A stretch of DNA of 23,724 nucleotides. It comes from DATJBC01 sp035515515 (GTDB lineage: Bacteria; Actinomycetota; Acidimicrobiia; Acidimicrobiales; UBA8190). The position numbers and the translations under genes are program-made. The stretch covers positions 1-23,724 of the forward strand of contig DATJBC010000292.1 of assembly GCA_035515515.1 (NCBI GenBank). Direction: 5' to 3'. Below, piece after piece: positions 7,694 through 13,786 of this stretch (within the stretch, counting starts at the first letter, position 1; every line of letters starts with the position of its first letter). Below the pieces are notes generated by a model. It made no database searches, had not been told where the DNA came from, and was given only the letters and a program-made list of their open reading frames with translations.

Positions 7694-8584
7694 TCAGCGC
7701 GCTGTCTCGACCGACTCGATCTGCTCGACCCGCACCGACGTGCTCGAGCTCGTGCGCAGAGGGGGCAAGGAACCCCCACCGGGCGCACCGAAGGCGTGCC
7801 AGGTGACGTCCCACACGATCGTGGCAGTGACCGGGAATGCTGCGTCGTTGGGGTCTTCATGGCTCGGCTGCCCCGCTGATGACCTCCGGTAAATGTACGC
7901 ACAGGCCGTCGACTGCATCTCGGGCGACAATGCTGGGTCGTATGCCGTTCCGGGGCCCGTACACGTCACCGATCCACCGTCGCCCATCGTCCAGACCACG
8001 GACACAGGCGTGGCCGTGGCCGTCGCTCTCACCCCGCCCGCGCTGGCGGTGACGCTGAACGTCCGCCAGACGTCCGGGCCCACCCACAGCCAGGTGGGCA
8101 GGTTGACCACGCTGAACGGAGCCGGGTTCATGGCGATGGCGGGCGGGGGGAGCTGCAGCGAGCTCTCCGCCTGCAAGGCGACCGAACGTGCGGCGACGGG
8201 AGGAGCGGGAGTCACCGCGGGAGCGGCCCTGAGGGGTTGGAATGTCGTCCGGAACCAGGACAGCACCCCGGTGAAAACGCTCTCCTTGTCACCAGGGCAC
8301 ACGATGAACGTCCACTGGCCCGGGTCCTGCCCCGCCGCGGCGGCCGCATCAGCCGCGGGTAGCGGGATATAGCGACACGAGGGCCCTGACCCCGGGTCCG
8401 CGGTGGGCGCGTGGCCCCGATGCCGCGCCCCGACCGGGGAGGAGTGGGAGCTGCTCGCCCCCACGCGGACGCTGCTGCCGCCGTCGGAAGCGGAGCTGCT
8501 CACCCCGTCGGCCCACGCCGTCACCACGCCGAGGGCACCCACGACCGAGGCCACGACGAGGGCAATCGCTATCCGACGGGACAC
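7694..8584 (-). CDS. Secreted PKD-like protein, first annotated gene of Tad operon
   Basis: This predicts a 296-residue protein with a clear signal peptide (SRRIAIALVVASVVGALGVV, cleavage likely after WADG-type residues near position 27). A Ser-rich segment follows, then a region with one CxxCP-like spacing (GPSCRYIPLP and FIVCPGDKES). The C-terminal beta domain has VVWTMGDGGSVTCTGPGTAYD, which resembles PKD-like domains of secreted proteins found beside actinobacterial Tad genes. Four cysteines in the exported part could form disulfides. Its function is unknown; a role as an envelope or pilus-tip component is inference. The GTG at 8584 is preceded by a purine-rich stretch (GAGGGCGGGA). ATG at 8617 or 8641 is possible but would spoil the signal peptide. 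Confidence 0.75.
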   Translation of the reverse strand: MSRRIAIALVVASVVGALGVVTAWADGVSSSASDGGSSVRVGASSSHSSPVGARHRGHAPTADPGSGPSCRYIPLPAADAAAAAGQDPGQWTFIVCPGDKESVFTGVLSWFRTTFQPLRAAPAVTPAPPVAARSVALQAESSLQLPPPAIAMNPAPFSVVNLPTWLWVGPDVWRTFSVTASAGGVRATATATPVSVVWTMGDGGSVTCTGPGTAYDPALSPEMQSTACAYIYRRSSAGQPSHEDPNDAAFPVTATIVWDVTWHAFGAPGGGSLPPLRTSSSTSVRVEQIESVETAR

Positions 8585-8733
8585 GGCGATCCCGCCCTCG
8601 GACAACGCGGGCGGCATCGATGGTGGGCGACCCCCGCACACATCGCGTCAACGAACCAATAGGGCGCGCCTAACGCGACCTTTCGACCACGTGACGCGAC
8701 CGATCGCCGCCACACCATCGACTTCCCCCCCAA
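8569..8733 (-). CDS. Possible leader ORF of the Tad operon (54 codons)
   Basis: A TTG at 8733 lies six bases after a perfect AGGAGG (complement of 8740-8745). The frame runs 54 codons to a TAG that overlaps the start region of the secreted protein gene by 16 bases, the same coupling style as the rest of the operon. The predicted peptide is basic, with several Arg, Cys and His in its second half, and matches no family I recognise. The ribosome site is buried in a hairpin (8734-8759). The ORF could be a regulatory leader peptide or chance; the only support is the ribosome site and the overlap. Confidence 0.25.
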   Translation of the reverse strand: MGGKSMVWRRSVASRGRKVALGAPYWFVDAMCAGVAHHRCRPRCPRAGSPCPVG

Positions 8734-8759
8734 GAGCACCCTCCTTTTGGAGGCTGCTC
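8734..8759 (-). promoter_or_regulatory. Leader hairpin that pairs a Shine-Dalgarno sequence
   Basis: On the minus strand, GAGCA-G-CCTCC-AAAA-GGAGG-G-TGCTC folds into ten paired bases with one G-G mismatch and an AAAA loop. The GGAGG arm is the strongest ribosome-binding sequence in the leader. Pairing would hide it, so this could act as a translational switch or RNA-thermometer-like element for the leader ORF. The fold is seen directly; the function is inferred. Confidence 0.45.
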
Positions 8760-8760
8760 C

Positions 8761-8775
8761 CTCACGCAACGTGAG
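8761..8775. repeat. Inverted repeat CTCACG-CAA-CGTGAG at the predicted start site
   Basis: This is a perfect 6-base inverted repeat with a 3-base centre. It covers the predicted transcription start of the Tad operon, where a repressor operator would block initiation. It could also be the first stem of the leader RNA. Confidence 0.5.
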
Positions 8776-8776
8776 A

Positions 8777-8805
8777 AGACTACGCTGAGTGTTGGCACCG
8801 TGCAA
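8777..8805 (-). promoter_or_regulatory. Candidate promoter of the Tad operon
   Basis: On the minus strand, TTGCAC (8805-8800) and TAGTCT (8782-8777) are separated by exactly 17 bases. They fit the actinobacterial patterns TTGnnn and TAnnnT. Transcription would start near 8770, giving a leader of about 185 bases before the secreted protein gene. Inverted repeats flank it on both sides. It is the best match in the spacer, but single promoters in high-GC DNA are weakly determined. Confidence 0.45.
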
Positions 8806-8818
8806 CTGTGCAGCACAG
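8806..8818. repeat. Inverted repeat CTGTGC-A-GCACAG abutting the predicted -35
   Basis: This perfect 6-base inverted repeat with a single central base sits immediately upstream of the predicted -35 hexamer of the Tad promoter. An activator or repressor site is plausible from position. Confidence 0.5.
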
Positions 8819-8831
8819 ACGGCAGATCTGT

Positions 8832-8843
8832 CACCGCGCGGTG
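8832..8843. repeat. 12-base palindrome CACCGCGCGGTG
   Basis: A perfect 12-base palindrome lies between the -35 region and the large inverted repeat at 8853-8892. Short palindromes are common in GC-rich DNA, so on its own this is weak; it matters because of the cluster around it. Confidence 0.4.
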
Positions 8844-8852
8844 CGGGGCGAT

Positions 8853-8892
8853 GCCGGTGCGGAGACGTCAGCCACGACGTCCCCGCACCGGC
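8853..8892. repeat. 40-base near-perfect inverted repeat, function unknown
   Basis: The left arm GCCGGTGCGG-A-GACGTC and right arm GACGTC-C-CCGCACCGGC pair over 16 of 17 positions around a 6-base loop (AGCCAC). It lies in the spacer between the divergent Tad operon and the yedK-like gene, about 140 bases before the latter. No T-tract follows on either strand. It could be a protein-binding site, a structured leader RNA, or the remains of a mobile repeat. The rest of the 388-base spacer (8642-9029) holds no convincing gene other than the possible leader ORF. Confidence 0.7.
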
Positions 8893-9029
8893 CGTCGACC
8901 CGGGCGGGGGAAGCGACGCTGTGAGGGCGGCCACCCTGTCCACTGTGGGGGGCGCGCCTTGCCCAGAACCTCGCCGAGGGCCTTGCGGGACAGGCCAGCA
9001 CACCGGGAACGCCCCGTATGCTCCCGCGC

Positions 9030-9818
9030 ATGTGCGGGCGCGTCGACATCCACACGCCGCCTTCCCAGCTGGCCCGGCTGCTGGAGGCCAAGCTCGCCGC
9101 CGGTGTCGACCCCGATGGCCGTCCCAGCTGGAACGTTCCGCCGGCGCGGGGCGTGCCCACCATCACCGACCGCCGGCGTTTCGGGGACGTGCACCGCGAC
9201 GGCGTCGGGCCGAGTGAGGGCGGCGACTACGAGCGGGTCCTGGACGTGCTGCGCTGGGGGCTCGTCCCCCACTGGGCCAAGGACCCCCGAACCGGCTACA
9301 AGATGATCAACGCCCGGGCCGAAACCGTCACCTCCAAACCCGCCTACCGCTCGGCCTTCGCCAAGCACCGCTGCCTGGTGGTGGTTGACGGGTTCTTCGA
9401 GTGGCAGGTCCCCGACCCCGCCAAGCCCAAGGGCAAGGTGCCCTTCTACTTCCGGCGGGCCGACGGCCAGCCCATCACCTTCGCGGGCCTCTACGAGACG
9501 TGGTGGGACAAGTCCCGCTCCGAGGAGCCCGACCCCGAGACCACCCTGCGGACCTGCACCATCATCACCACCCAGGCGGGGGCCGACATGGTGGACGTGC
9601 ACGACCGCATGCCGGTCATCATCGAGCGCCGGGACTTCGACCGCTGGCTCGATCCCGACAACCACGACACCGAGGAGCTGGCCAGGCTGCTCCTGCCGGC
9701 GGCCAAGGGCACGCTCGTGCGCCACCCCGTCGACAGGCAGGTGAACAGCCCCCGCAACGACGGGCCCATGATCATCCAGCAGGCGCCGCCCGAGGACGAC
9801 GGCACCGACGACGAGTGA
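9030..9818 (+). CDS. yedK: SRAP / YedK-like abasic-site crosslinking protein
   Basis: This predicts a 262-residue SOS-response-associated peptidase of the HMCES/YedK family, which forms a covalent thiazolidine crosslink with abasic sites in single-stranded DNA and shields them. The start is fixed by the catalytic cysteine: MCGR begins at 9030, so Cys2 becomes the N-terminus after Met removal; the ATG 12 bases earlier would block this. Other active-site elements are NARAET (Asn94), DGFFEW (Glu124) and VHDRMP (His191), all in expected order. Length is typical, with some extra residues between the first two motifs. No clear LexA box was found upstream, so SOS control is not shown. Confidence 0.95.
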   Translation: MCGRVDIHTPPSQLARLLEAKLAAGVDPDGRPSWNVPPARGVPTITDRRRFGDVHRDGVGPSEGGDYERVLDVLRWGLVPHWAKDPRTGYKMINARAETVTSKPAYRSAFAKHRCLVVVDGFFEWQVPDPAKPKGKVPFYFRRADGQPITFAGLYETWWDKSRSEEPDPETTLRTCTIITTQAGADMVDVHDRMPVIIERRDFDRWLDPDNHDTEELARLLLPAAKGTLVRHPVDRQVNSPRNDGPMIIQQAPPEDDGTDDE

Positions 9819-9837
9819 CCGCAGTCCCGGGCTCGCC

Positions 9838-10175
9838 GTGAAGCTCGAAGCCGCCCGCCGCCTCGCCCTGGCGCTGCCCGAGACCACCGAGCAGGACCAT
9901 CACGGCATGGTCTCGTTCCGGATCCGAGGCAAATCTTCGCCACCGTCCCCGACGAGGAGCACCTCCGGGTCATGGTCGACGAGGACGAGATCCGGGCGGC
10001 GGTGGCGGCCAACCCCCGATCGTGCGAGGTGCTCTACTGGGGCAAGCGGCTGTCGTGTGTGGTCGTGGACCTGCGCCGGGCATCGAAGGCGCTGGTGGAC
10101 GAGCTCCTCACCGACGCCTGGGCCGGCAAGGCGCCCAGGGCCCTGCTACGAGCCTACGAGGACCCCGAAGGCTGA
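9838..10175 (+). pseudogene. MmcQ/YjbR family DNA-binding protein gene, broken by a one-base frameshift
   Basis: From GTG 9838 the frame encodes a typical MmcQ/YjbR N-terminus (ARRLALALPETTEQDHHGM, then SFRIRGK). The match breaks near 9931-9935 and resumes one frame over as IFATVPDEEHLRVMVDEDEI, continuing to the stop at 10173-10175. Family members read RGKIFAT without interruption, and the DNA (GGCAAATCTTC) is one A short of GGC AAA ATC TTC. The restored protein would be about 112 residues, the usual length. The alternatives are a true inactivating deletion or a sequencing/assembly error at a short A run. The gene follows yedK by 19 bases and ends one base before the convergent SnoaL-like gene. 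Confidence 0.8.
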
Positions 10176-10176
10176 C

Positions 10177-10575
10177 TCAGCCCTGGGTGAAGCTCAGCTT
10201 GTCCTGCTCCCAGAACGATCGCAGCGAGGCCAGCTTCCCCTCGGCGTTCACCTTGTAGATGTTGGCGATCTGCACCGTCCCCACCTGGTTGCCGGGGAGG
10301 GTGATGCGCAGCTCGCCGATGTTGCACACCTCGTCACCGCACTCGATGGACCGCTGGATGGTGAACTTGAGGGCCTCGCTCTGGGATACCACCTTGTCGT
10401 AGAAGGCGGTGATGGCCTCGATCCCGTGCTGGCCCTTGCCCTCGGCGTCCACGAACGACGGCCCCACCGGGTCCTCCACCACGGCGTCGTCGGCGAAGAG
10501 CCCGAGCCACCCCTCGCGGTCCTTGGCCTCGGACATGGCCATCGACTTCCTCGACATCTCGAGCGCTCGTCCCAT
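10177..10575 (-). CDS. SnoaL-like / nuclear transport factor 2 family protein
   Basis: This predicts a 132-residue cone-shaped alpha+beta-barrel protein of the NTF2/SnoaL superfamily, which includes ketosteroid isomerase-like and polyketide cyclase-like enzymes. Supporting segments are WLGLFADDAVVEDPVGP (the usual residues lining the pocket), GIEAITAFYDKVV, and the C-terminal strands IANIYKVNAEGKLASLRSFW. ATG 10575 has a purine-rich ribosome site (GGGGAGAGG). It follows the LLM oxidoreductase by 47 bases on the same strand and may share its transcript. The substrate is unknown; isomerase or hydratase activity on an acyl or steroid-like compound would fit the neighbours but is inference. Confidence 0.82.
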   Translation of the reverse strand: MGRALEMSRKSMAMSEAKDREGWLGLFADDAVVEDPVGPSFVDAEGKGQHGIEAITAFYDKVVSQSEALKFTIQRSIECGDEVCNIGELRITLPGNQVGTVQIANIYKVNAEGKLASLRSFWEQDKLSFTQG

Positions 10576-10622
10576 CGCCTCTCCCCTCGTCGTGCTGCCG
10601 GCGGGCTCGCGTCCGCCCGTGC

Positions 10623-11501
10623 CTAGCCCTTGGCCTTGGCGATCACGGCGTCGGCGAACCGCCGCAGGTTATCGACCTTGGCCTGGAGGGGCTCGGTGTC
10701 GGGCCCCACCACATAGGGCCAGCGGAACCCCACGATCACGTCCGTCACGCCCTTGTCCTCCAGGCGGCGCACACCGTCGACACTGAAGGCGTCCATGGAG
10801 ATGACGTGCGTCTCGAAGGGGTCCTTTTCGCGCCCCGCCTCGGCGCGCAGCTCGCCGAGGCGCTCGAGCAGCCCGGGCAGGTCCTCGGGGTCCCCCCCGC
10901 CGTGCATCCACCCGTCGCCTCTGGTGGCGGCCCGCTTGAGCGCCGCCTCCCCGTGGCCGCCGATGAGGATGGGCACCGGCTTGGTCGGTGCCGGTGTCAT
11001 CTTCACGGAGGGGACGTCGAAGATCTCGCCGTGGTACTCGAAGAACCCTCCGGCCGTGAGCCCCCGGATCACGTCGATGCACTCGTCCATGCGCCGCCCC
11101 CGGCGCGCCCAGGGCACGTCCACCAGGGCGTAGTCCTCGGGCCAGGGGCTCGAGCCCACGCCGAAGAGGAAGCGGTTGTCGGTCAGGACCGCCACCGACG
11201 AGGCCTGCTTGGCCACGAGCACCGGGTGGCGGATGGGGAGCTTCACCACGAAGGTGACGAAGCGCAGCCGCGTGGTGAGCGCCCCCAGGGCGGGGATGAG
11301 CGAGAACGGCTCGATGAAGGGCTTGTCCTCGAGGAACTCGCGCGACCCGTCTGGGTTGAAGGGGTAGGTGGTGTCGGACTCGAGCGGATAGGCGATGGAG
11401 TCGGGCACCACGAAGGTGTCGTAGCCGGCGTCCTCGGCCGCCTGGGCCAGCGGCCCGTAGAACGACGGGTCCGTCATGGACTCCGCGTAGCTGAACCGCA
11501 T
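10623..11501 (-). CDS. LLM-class (luciferase-like) F420-dependent oxidoreductase
   Basis: This predicts a 292-residue TIM-barrel flavin/F420 enzyme. Features are an N-terminal strand (MRFSYAE), AAEDAGYDTFVVPDS in place of the usual WxxxHH-type segment, TTRLRFVTFVVKLPIRHPVL for the cofactor-binding strand, FLFGVGSSPWPEDY, WARRGRRMDECIDVIRGL, and PVPILIGGHGEAALKRAA, all diagnostic for LLM proteins. F420 use is inferred from the actinobacterial setting. ATG 11501 lies two bases after the SDR stop, so the two are probably co-translated. The frame is open upstream but overlaps the SDR gene. The substrate is unknown. Confidence 0.9.
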   Translation of the reverse strand: MRFSYAESMTDPSFYGPLAQAAEDAGYDTFVVPDSIAYPLESDTTYPFNPDGSREFLEDKPFIEPFSLIPALGALTTRLRFVTFVVKLPIRHPVLVAKQASSVAVLTDNRFLFGVGSSPWPEDYALVDVPWARRGRRMDECIDVIRGLTAGGFFEYHGEIFDVPSVKMTPAPTKPVPILIGGHGEAALKRAATRGDGWMHGGGDPEDLPGLLERLGELRAEAGREKDPFETHVISMDAFSVDGVRRLEDKGVTDVIVGFRWPYVVGPDTEPLQAKVDNLRRFADAVIAKAKG

Positions 11502-11503
11502 GG

Positions 11504-12406
11504 TCAGGCGTTGGGTTTCTCGCCCGAGGCGGCCGCCTTGCGCATGGCCTCGAGCCGGTCGATAAGCCCCATGCGCTCCTGGCCCACCTCGTCGAAGCGC
11601 TCGGCGATCTGCTGGGGGGTCCAGCGGCCCTCGGTCGTCATCGAGCGCACCTCGACGGGCTGGTTCCACACGGCGATACGCCCGCCCACCGCCGTGTAGA
11701 CCTGGCCGGTGACGTCCTTGGAGGCGTCCGACAACAGGAACACCACGAGCGGCGCCACGTCCTCGGGATCGCCCATCTCGGCCAGCTCGCTCGGCACGTT
11801 GGCCGACATGCGGGTGCGGGCCACGGGTGCCACGGCGTTGGCGCGCACGCCGTAGCGGTGGAGGCCCACCGCGGCGGAGCGCACGAGCGACACGATCCCG
11901 CCCTTGGCCGCGGAGTAGTTGGCCTGGGCCACGCTGCCGGCGTAGGCGCCGGAGGTGAAGCCGATGAGCGAGCCCGACTCCTGCTTGCGCATGATGGCCG
12001 CCGCGTGGCGGAACACCGTGAAATGGCCCTTCAGGTGGGTGGCGATCACGGCGTCGAACTCGTCCTCGGACATGTTGAACAGCATGCGCTCGCGCAGGAT
12101 GCCGGCCACGGCCACCACCCCGTCGATGCGCCCCCAGTGCTCGACGGCGGTGTTCACGATGCGCTCGCCGCCCGCCATGGTGGAGACGTCCTCGGCCACG
12201 GCCACGGCCTCACCCCCGGCGGCCGTGATCTCCTTGACCACGGCGTCGGCCACCTCGCTCTTGGGGTCCTCGCCGGCCAGGCCCACGCCGATGTCGGCCA
12301 CTACGACCCTGGCCCCCTCGGCCGCGCACGCCAGGGCGCAGGCCCTGCCGATGCCGCCGCCCGCGCCCGTGATCACCACCGCCTTGCCCTCGAGGTAGCC
12401 AGCCAC
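11504..12406 (-). CDS. SDR-family dehydrogenase, MFE-2-like
   Basis: This predicts a 300-residue short-chain dehydrogenase. The dinucleotide-binding motif is TGAGGGIG (13-20). AEDVS (75-79) and VAVAG (98-102) follow. The catalytic Tyr/Lys is YSAAK (164-168), with Thr151/Ser152 preceding it. The helix that usually carries the fourth catalytic residue (Asn) reads THLKGHF, with His there, as in the (3R)-hydroxyacyl-CoA dehydrogenase part of MFE-2 proteins. The C-terminal extension VWNQPVEVRSM followed by RWTPQQIAERF is common in that actinobacterial subgroup. A (3R)-hydroxyacyl-CoA dehydrogenase role is therefore the best guess. GTG 12406 gives the normal N-terminus; further upstream is low-complexity. 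Confidence 0.88.
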   Translation of the reverse strand: MAGYLEGKAVVITGAGGGIGRACALACAAEGARVVVADIGVGLAGEDPKSEVADAVVKEITAAGGEAVAVAEDVSTMAGGERIVNTAVEHWGRIDGVVAVAGILRERMLFNMSEDEFDAVIATHLKGHFTVFRHAAAIMRKQESGSLIGFTSGAYAGSVAQANYSAAKGGIVSLVRSAAVGLHRYGVRANAVAPVARTRMSANVPSELAEMGDPEDVAPLVVFLLSDASKDVTGQVYTAVGGRIAVWNQPVEVRSMTTEGRWTPQQIAERFDEVGQERMGLIDRLEAMRKAAASGEKPNA

Positions 12407-12478
12407 GTCGCCACTCGCTTTCGTGTCGTCTCGCCGACGGCCGCGCCCCGCGCAGACATGCCGGGTCGCGCCGGGAAT

Positions 12479-12493
12479 CTGACGGCACGTTAG
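12479..12493. promoter_or_regulatory. Imperfect palindrome CTGAC-GGCAC-GTTAG, possible operator of the SDR operon
   Basis: The half-site CTGAC also occurs in the perfect palindrome at 12525-12542. This copy is closer to the minus-strand SDR gene (73 bases upstream of its start). The arms differ by one base from perfect symmetry. A TetR-type regulator is plausible by analogy with acyl-CoA gene clusters but none is encoded in the window. Confidence 0.3.
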
Positions 12494-12524
12494 GTCCTGG
12501 CCCGCCGCCGGCGCCATGCAGGTC

Positions 12525-12542
12525 CCTGACGCCTGTGTCAGG
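12525..12542. promoter_or_regulatory. Perfect palindrome CCTGAC-GCCTGT-GTCAGG, possible operator of the MaoC-ligase operon
   Basis: Six-base perfect arms with a 6-base centre lie 37 bases before the MaoC-like start, in the 172-base divergent spacer. Its size, position and shared half-site with 12479-12493 suggest one regulator for both directions. Confidence 0.42.
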
Positions 12543-12578
12543 ATCGCGGCACCGTCGCCACCGGGTCAGGAGGGGATG

Positions 12579-13745
12579 ATGACGCAGGTCAACGAGCACA
12601 TCGAGTTCGACACCTCCGACGTCGACCGCTACATCGGCAGGCCGGTGGGTGGCGGCCAGCTGAAGGAGCCGGTGACCGTCACCGACATCCGCCGCTGGGT
12701 GCAGGCCATGCAGTACCCCAACCCGATCCACTACGACGACGAGGCCGGGGCGAAGAGCGCCTTCGGGCGCATCGTCGCCCCGCAGTCCTTCACCATCTGC
12801 TGCGACGTGGGGCACGGGGCAGGCCCCGCCATCGTGGGCAACATCCCCGGCACGCACATGATCTTCGGGGGCGACGAGTGGTGGTTCGCGGGCCCGCGCA
12901 TCTATCCCGGCGACCTCCTGCGCATGAAGCGCCGCTTCGTCGACTACAAGGTGTCGGAGACCAAGTTCGCAGGGCCCACCATGTTCAGCCGGGGCGAGAC
13001 GATCTACACCAACCAGCGCGGCGAGCGTGTCGCCAAGCAGTGGTCCACCGCCGTGCGCTACCGCGCCGATGTGGCCCGGGACCGGTTGTTCTTCGCCCAG
13101 GCGGCGCCGCTGCCCATGTGGTCGCCGGAGCGCCTGCGCGAGATCGACGCCCAGCGCATGGCGTGGATCCGCAGCCGGGCCGGCGCCGACAGCCCTGCCC
13201 TCGACTCGATCGAGGTCGGCCAGTCGCTTCCCACACGTCCCATCGGGCCGCACTCGCTGCCCAGCCTGGCCTCGGAGTGGCGGGGCTACACCTTCACGGT
13301 GTGGGGGTCCTCGTTCCACGAGGGGGCCGACCACCTGAGCGAGGCGGGCTGGCTCGAGGAGATGGACCGTGACCTCGAGGGCGCCCAGGAGGACCCCGAG
13401 CTCGGCGACGGCCTCTACCACGGCCCCTCGCGCGGACACACCGACGAGGAGCACGCCCAGCTGATCGGCATGCCCCGCGGCTACGGCTACGGCGCGTCGA
13501 TGGGCGCCTGGGTGCTCGACTACGTCTCGGCGTGGGCCGGCGACCGCGGCTTCATCCGCCACTCGGCCGTCCAGTACCGCTTCCCCGCCTTCGACGGCGA
13601 CCTCACCCTCCTCGATGCCGAGGTGACCGCGGCGCGCTACGAGCCCATGCTGGGCGCCGCCCTCGTCACCCTGGAGGTGACCATGACCAACCAGGACGGG
13701 TCGGTGATGGCCAAGGGCCCGGTGGAGGTCGAGCTGCCCAGTTAG
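12579..13745 (+). CDS. MaoC-like double-hotdog protein (FAS1-like dehydratase domain)
   Basis: This predicts a 388-residue protein with an N-terminal hotdog domain of the FAS1-like dehydratase type (about 8-165) and a second, more divergent hotdog at about 235-385 (GYGYGASMGAWVLDYV and VQYRFPAFDGDLTLLDAEV). Such proteins hydrate or dehydrate enoyl-CoA or enoyl-thioesters. In the first domain the hydratase motif DxNPxHxD appears as YPNPIHYD: His51 is kept, but Tyr46 stands where the catalytic Asp is expected. The second domain shows no Asp either (SRGHTD). ATG 12579 lies five bases after AGGAGG; ATG 12576 is also possible. It heads a likely operon with the ligase genes. Confidence 0.85.
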   Translation: MTQVNEHIEFDTSDVDRYIGRPVGGGQLKEPVTVTDIRRWVQAMQYPNPIHYDDEAGAKSAFGRIVAPQSFTICCDVGHGAGPAIVGNIPGTHMIFGGDEWWFAGPRIYPGDLLRMKRRFVDYKVSETKFAGPTMFSRGETIYTNQRGERVAKQWSTAVRYRADVARDRLFFAQAAPLPMWSPERLREIDAQRMAWIRSRAGADSPALDSIEVGQSLPTRPIGPHSLPSLASEWRGYTFTVWGSSFHEGADHLSEAGWLEEMDRDLEGAQEDPELGDGLYHGPSRGHTDEEHAQLIGMPRGYGYGASMGAWVLDYVSAWAGDRGFIRHSAVQYRFPAFDGDLTLLDAEVTAARYEPMLGAALVTLEVTMTNQDGSVMAKGPVEVELPS

Positions 13746-13786
13746 GCGCCGTCCCGCTCGCCGACGTCCGTCCGCCCGCAACCGCC

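Noticed and set aside
8750..8900. c-di-GMP or other known riboswitch upstream of the Tad operon
   Set aside because: The hairpins do not match the conserved core of any riboswitch class I can recall.
8900..9029. LexA/SOS box before the SRAP gene
   Set aside because: No GAAC-N4-GTTC type site was found; only an isolated GAAC half-site is present.
12210..13781. A 523-codon minus-strand open frame opposite the MaoC-like gene
   Set aside because: It is His/Arg/Gly-rich antisense sequence, and the plus strand has a proper ribosome site and hotdog domains.
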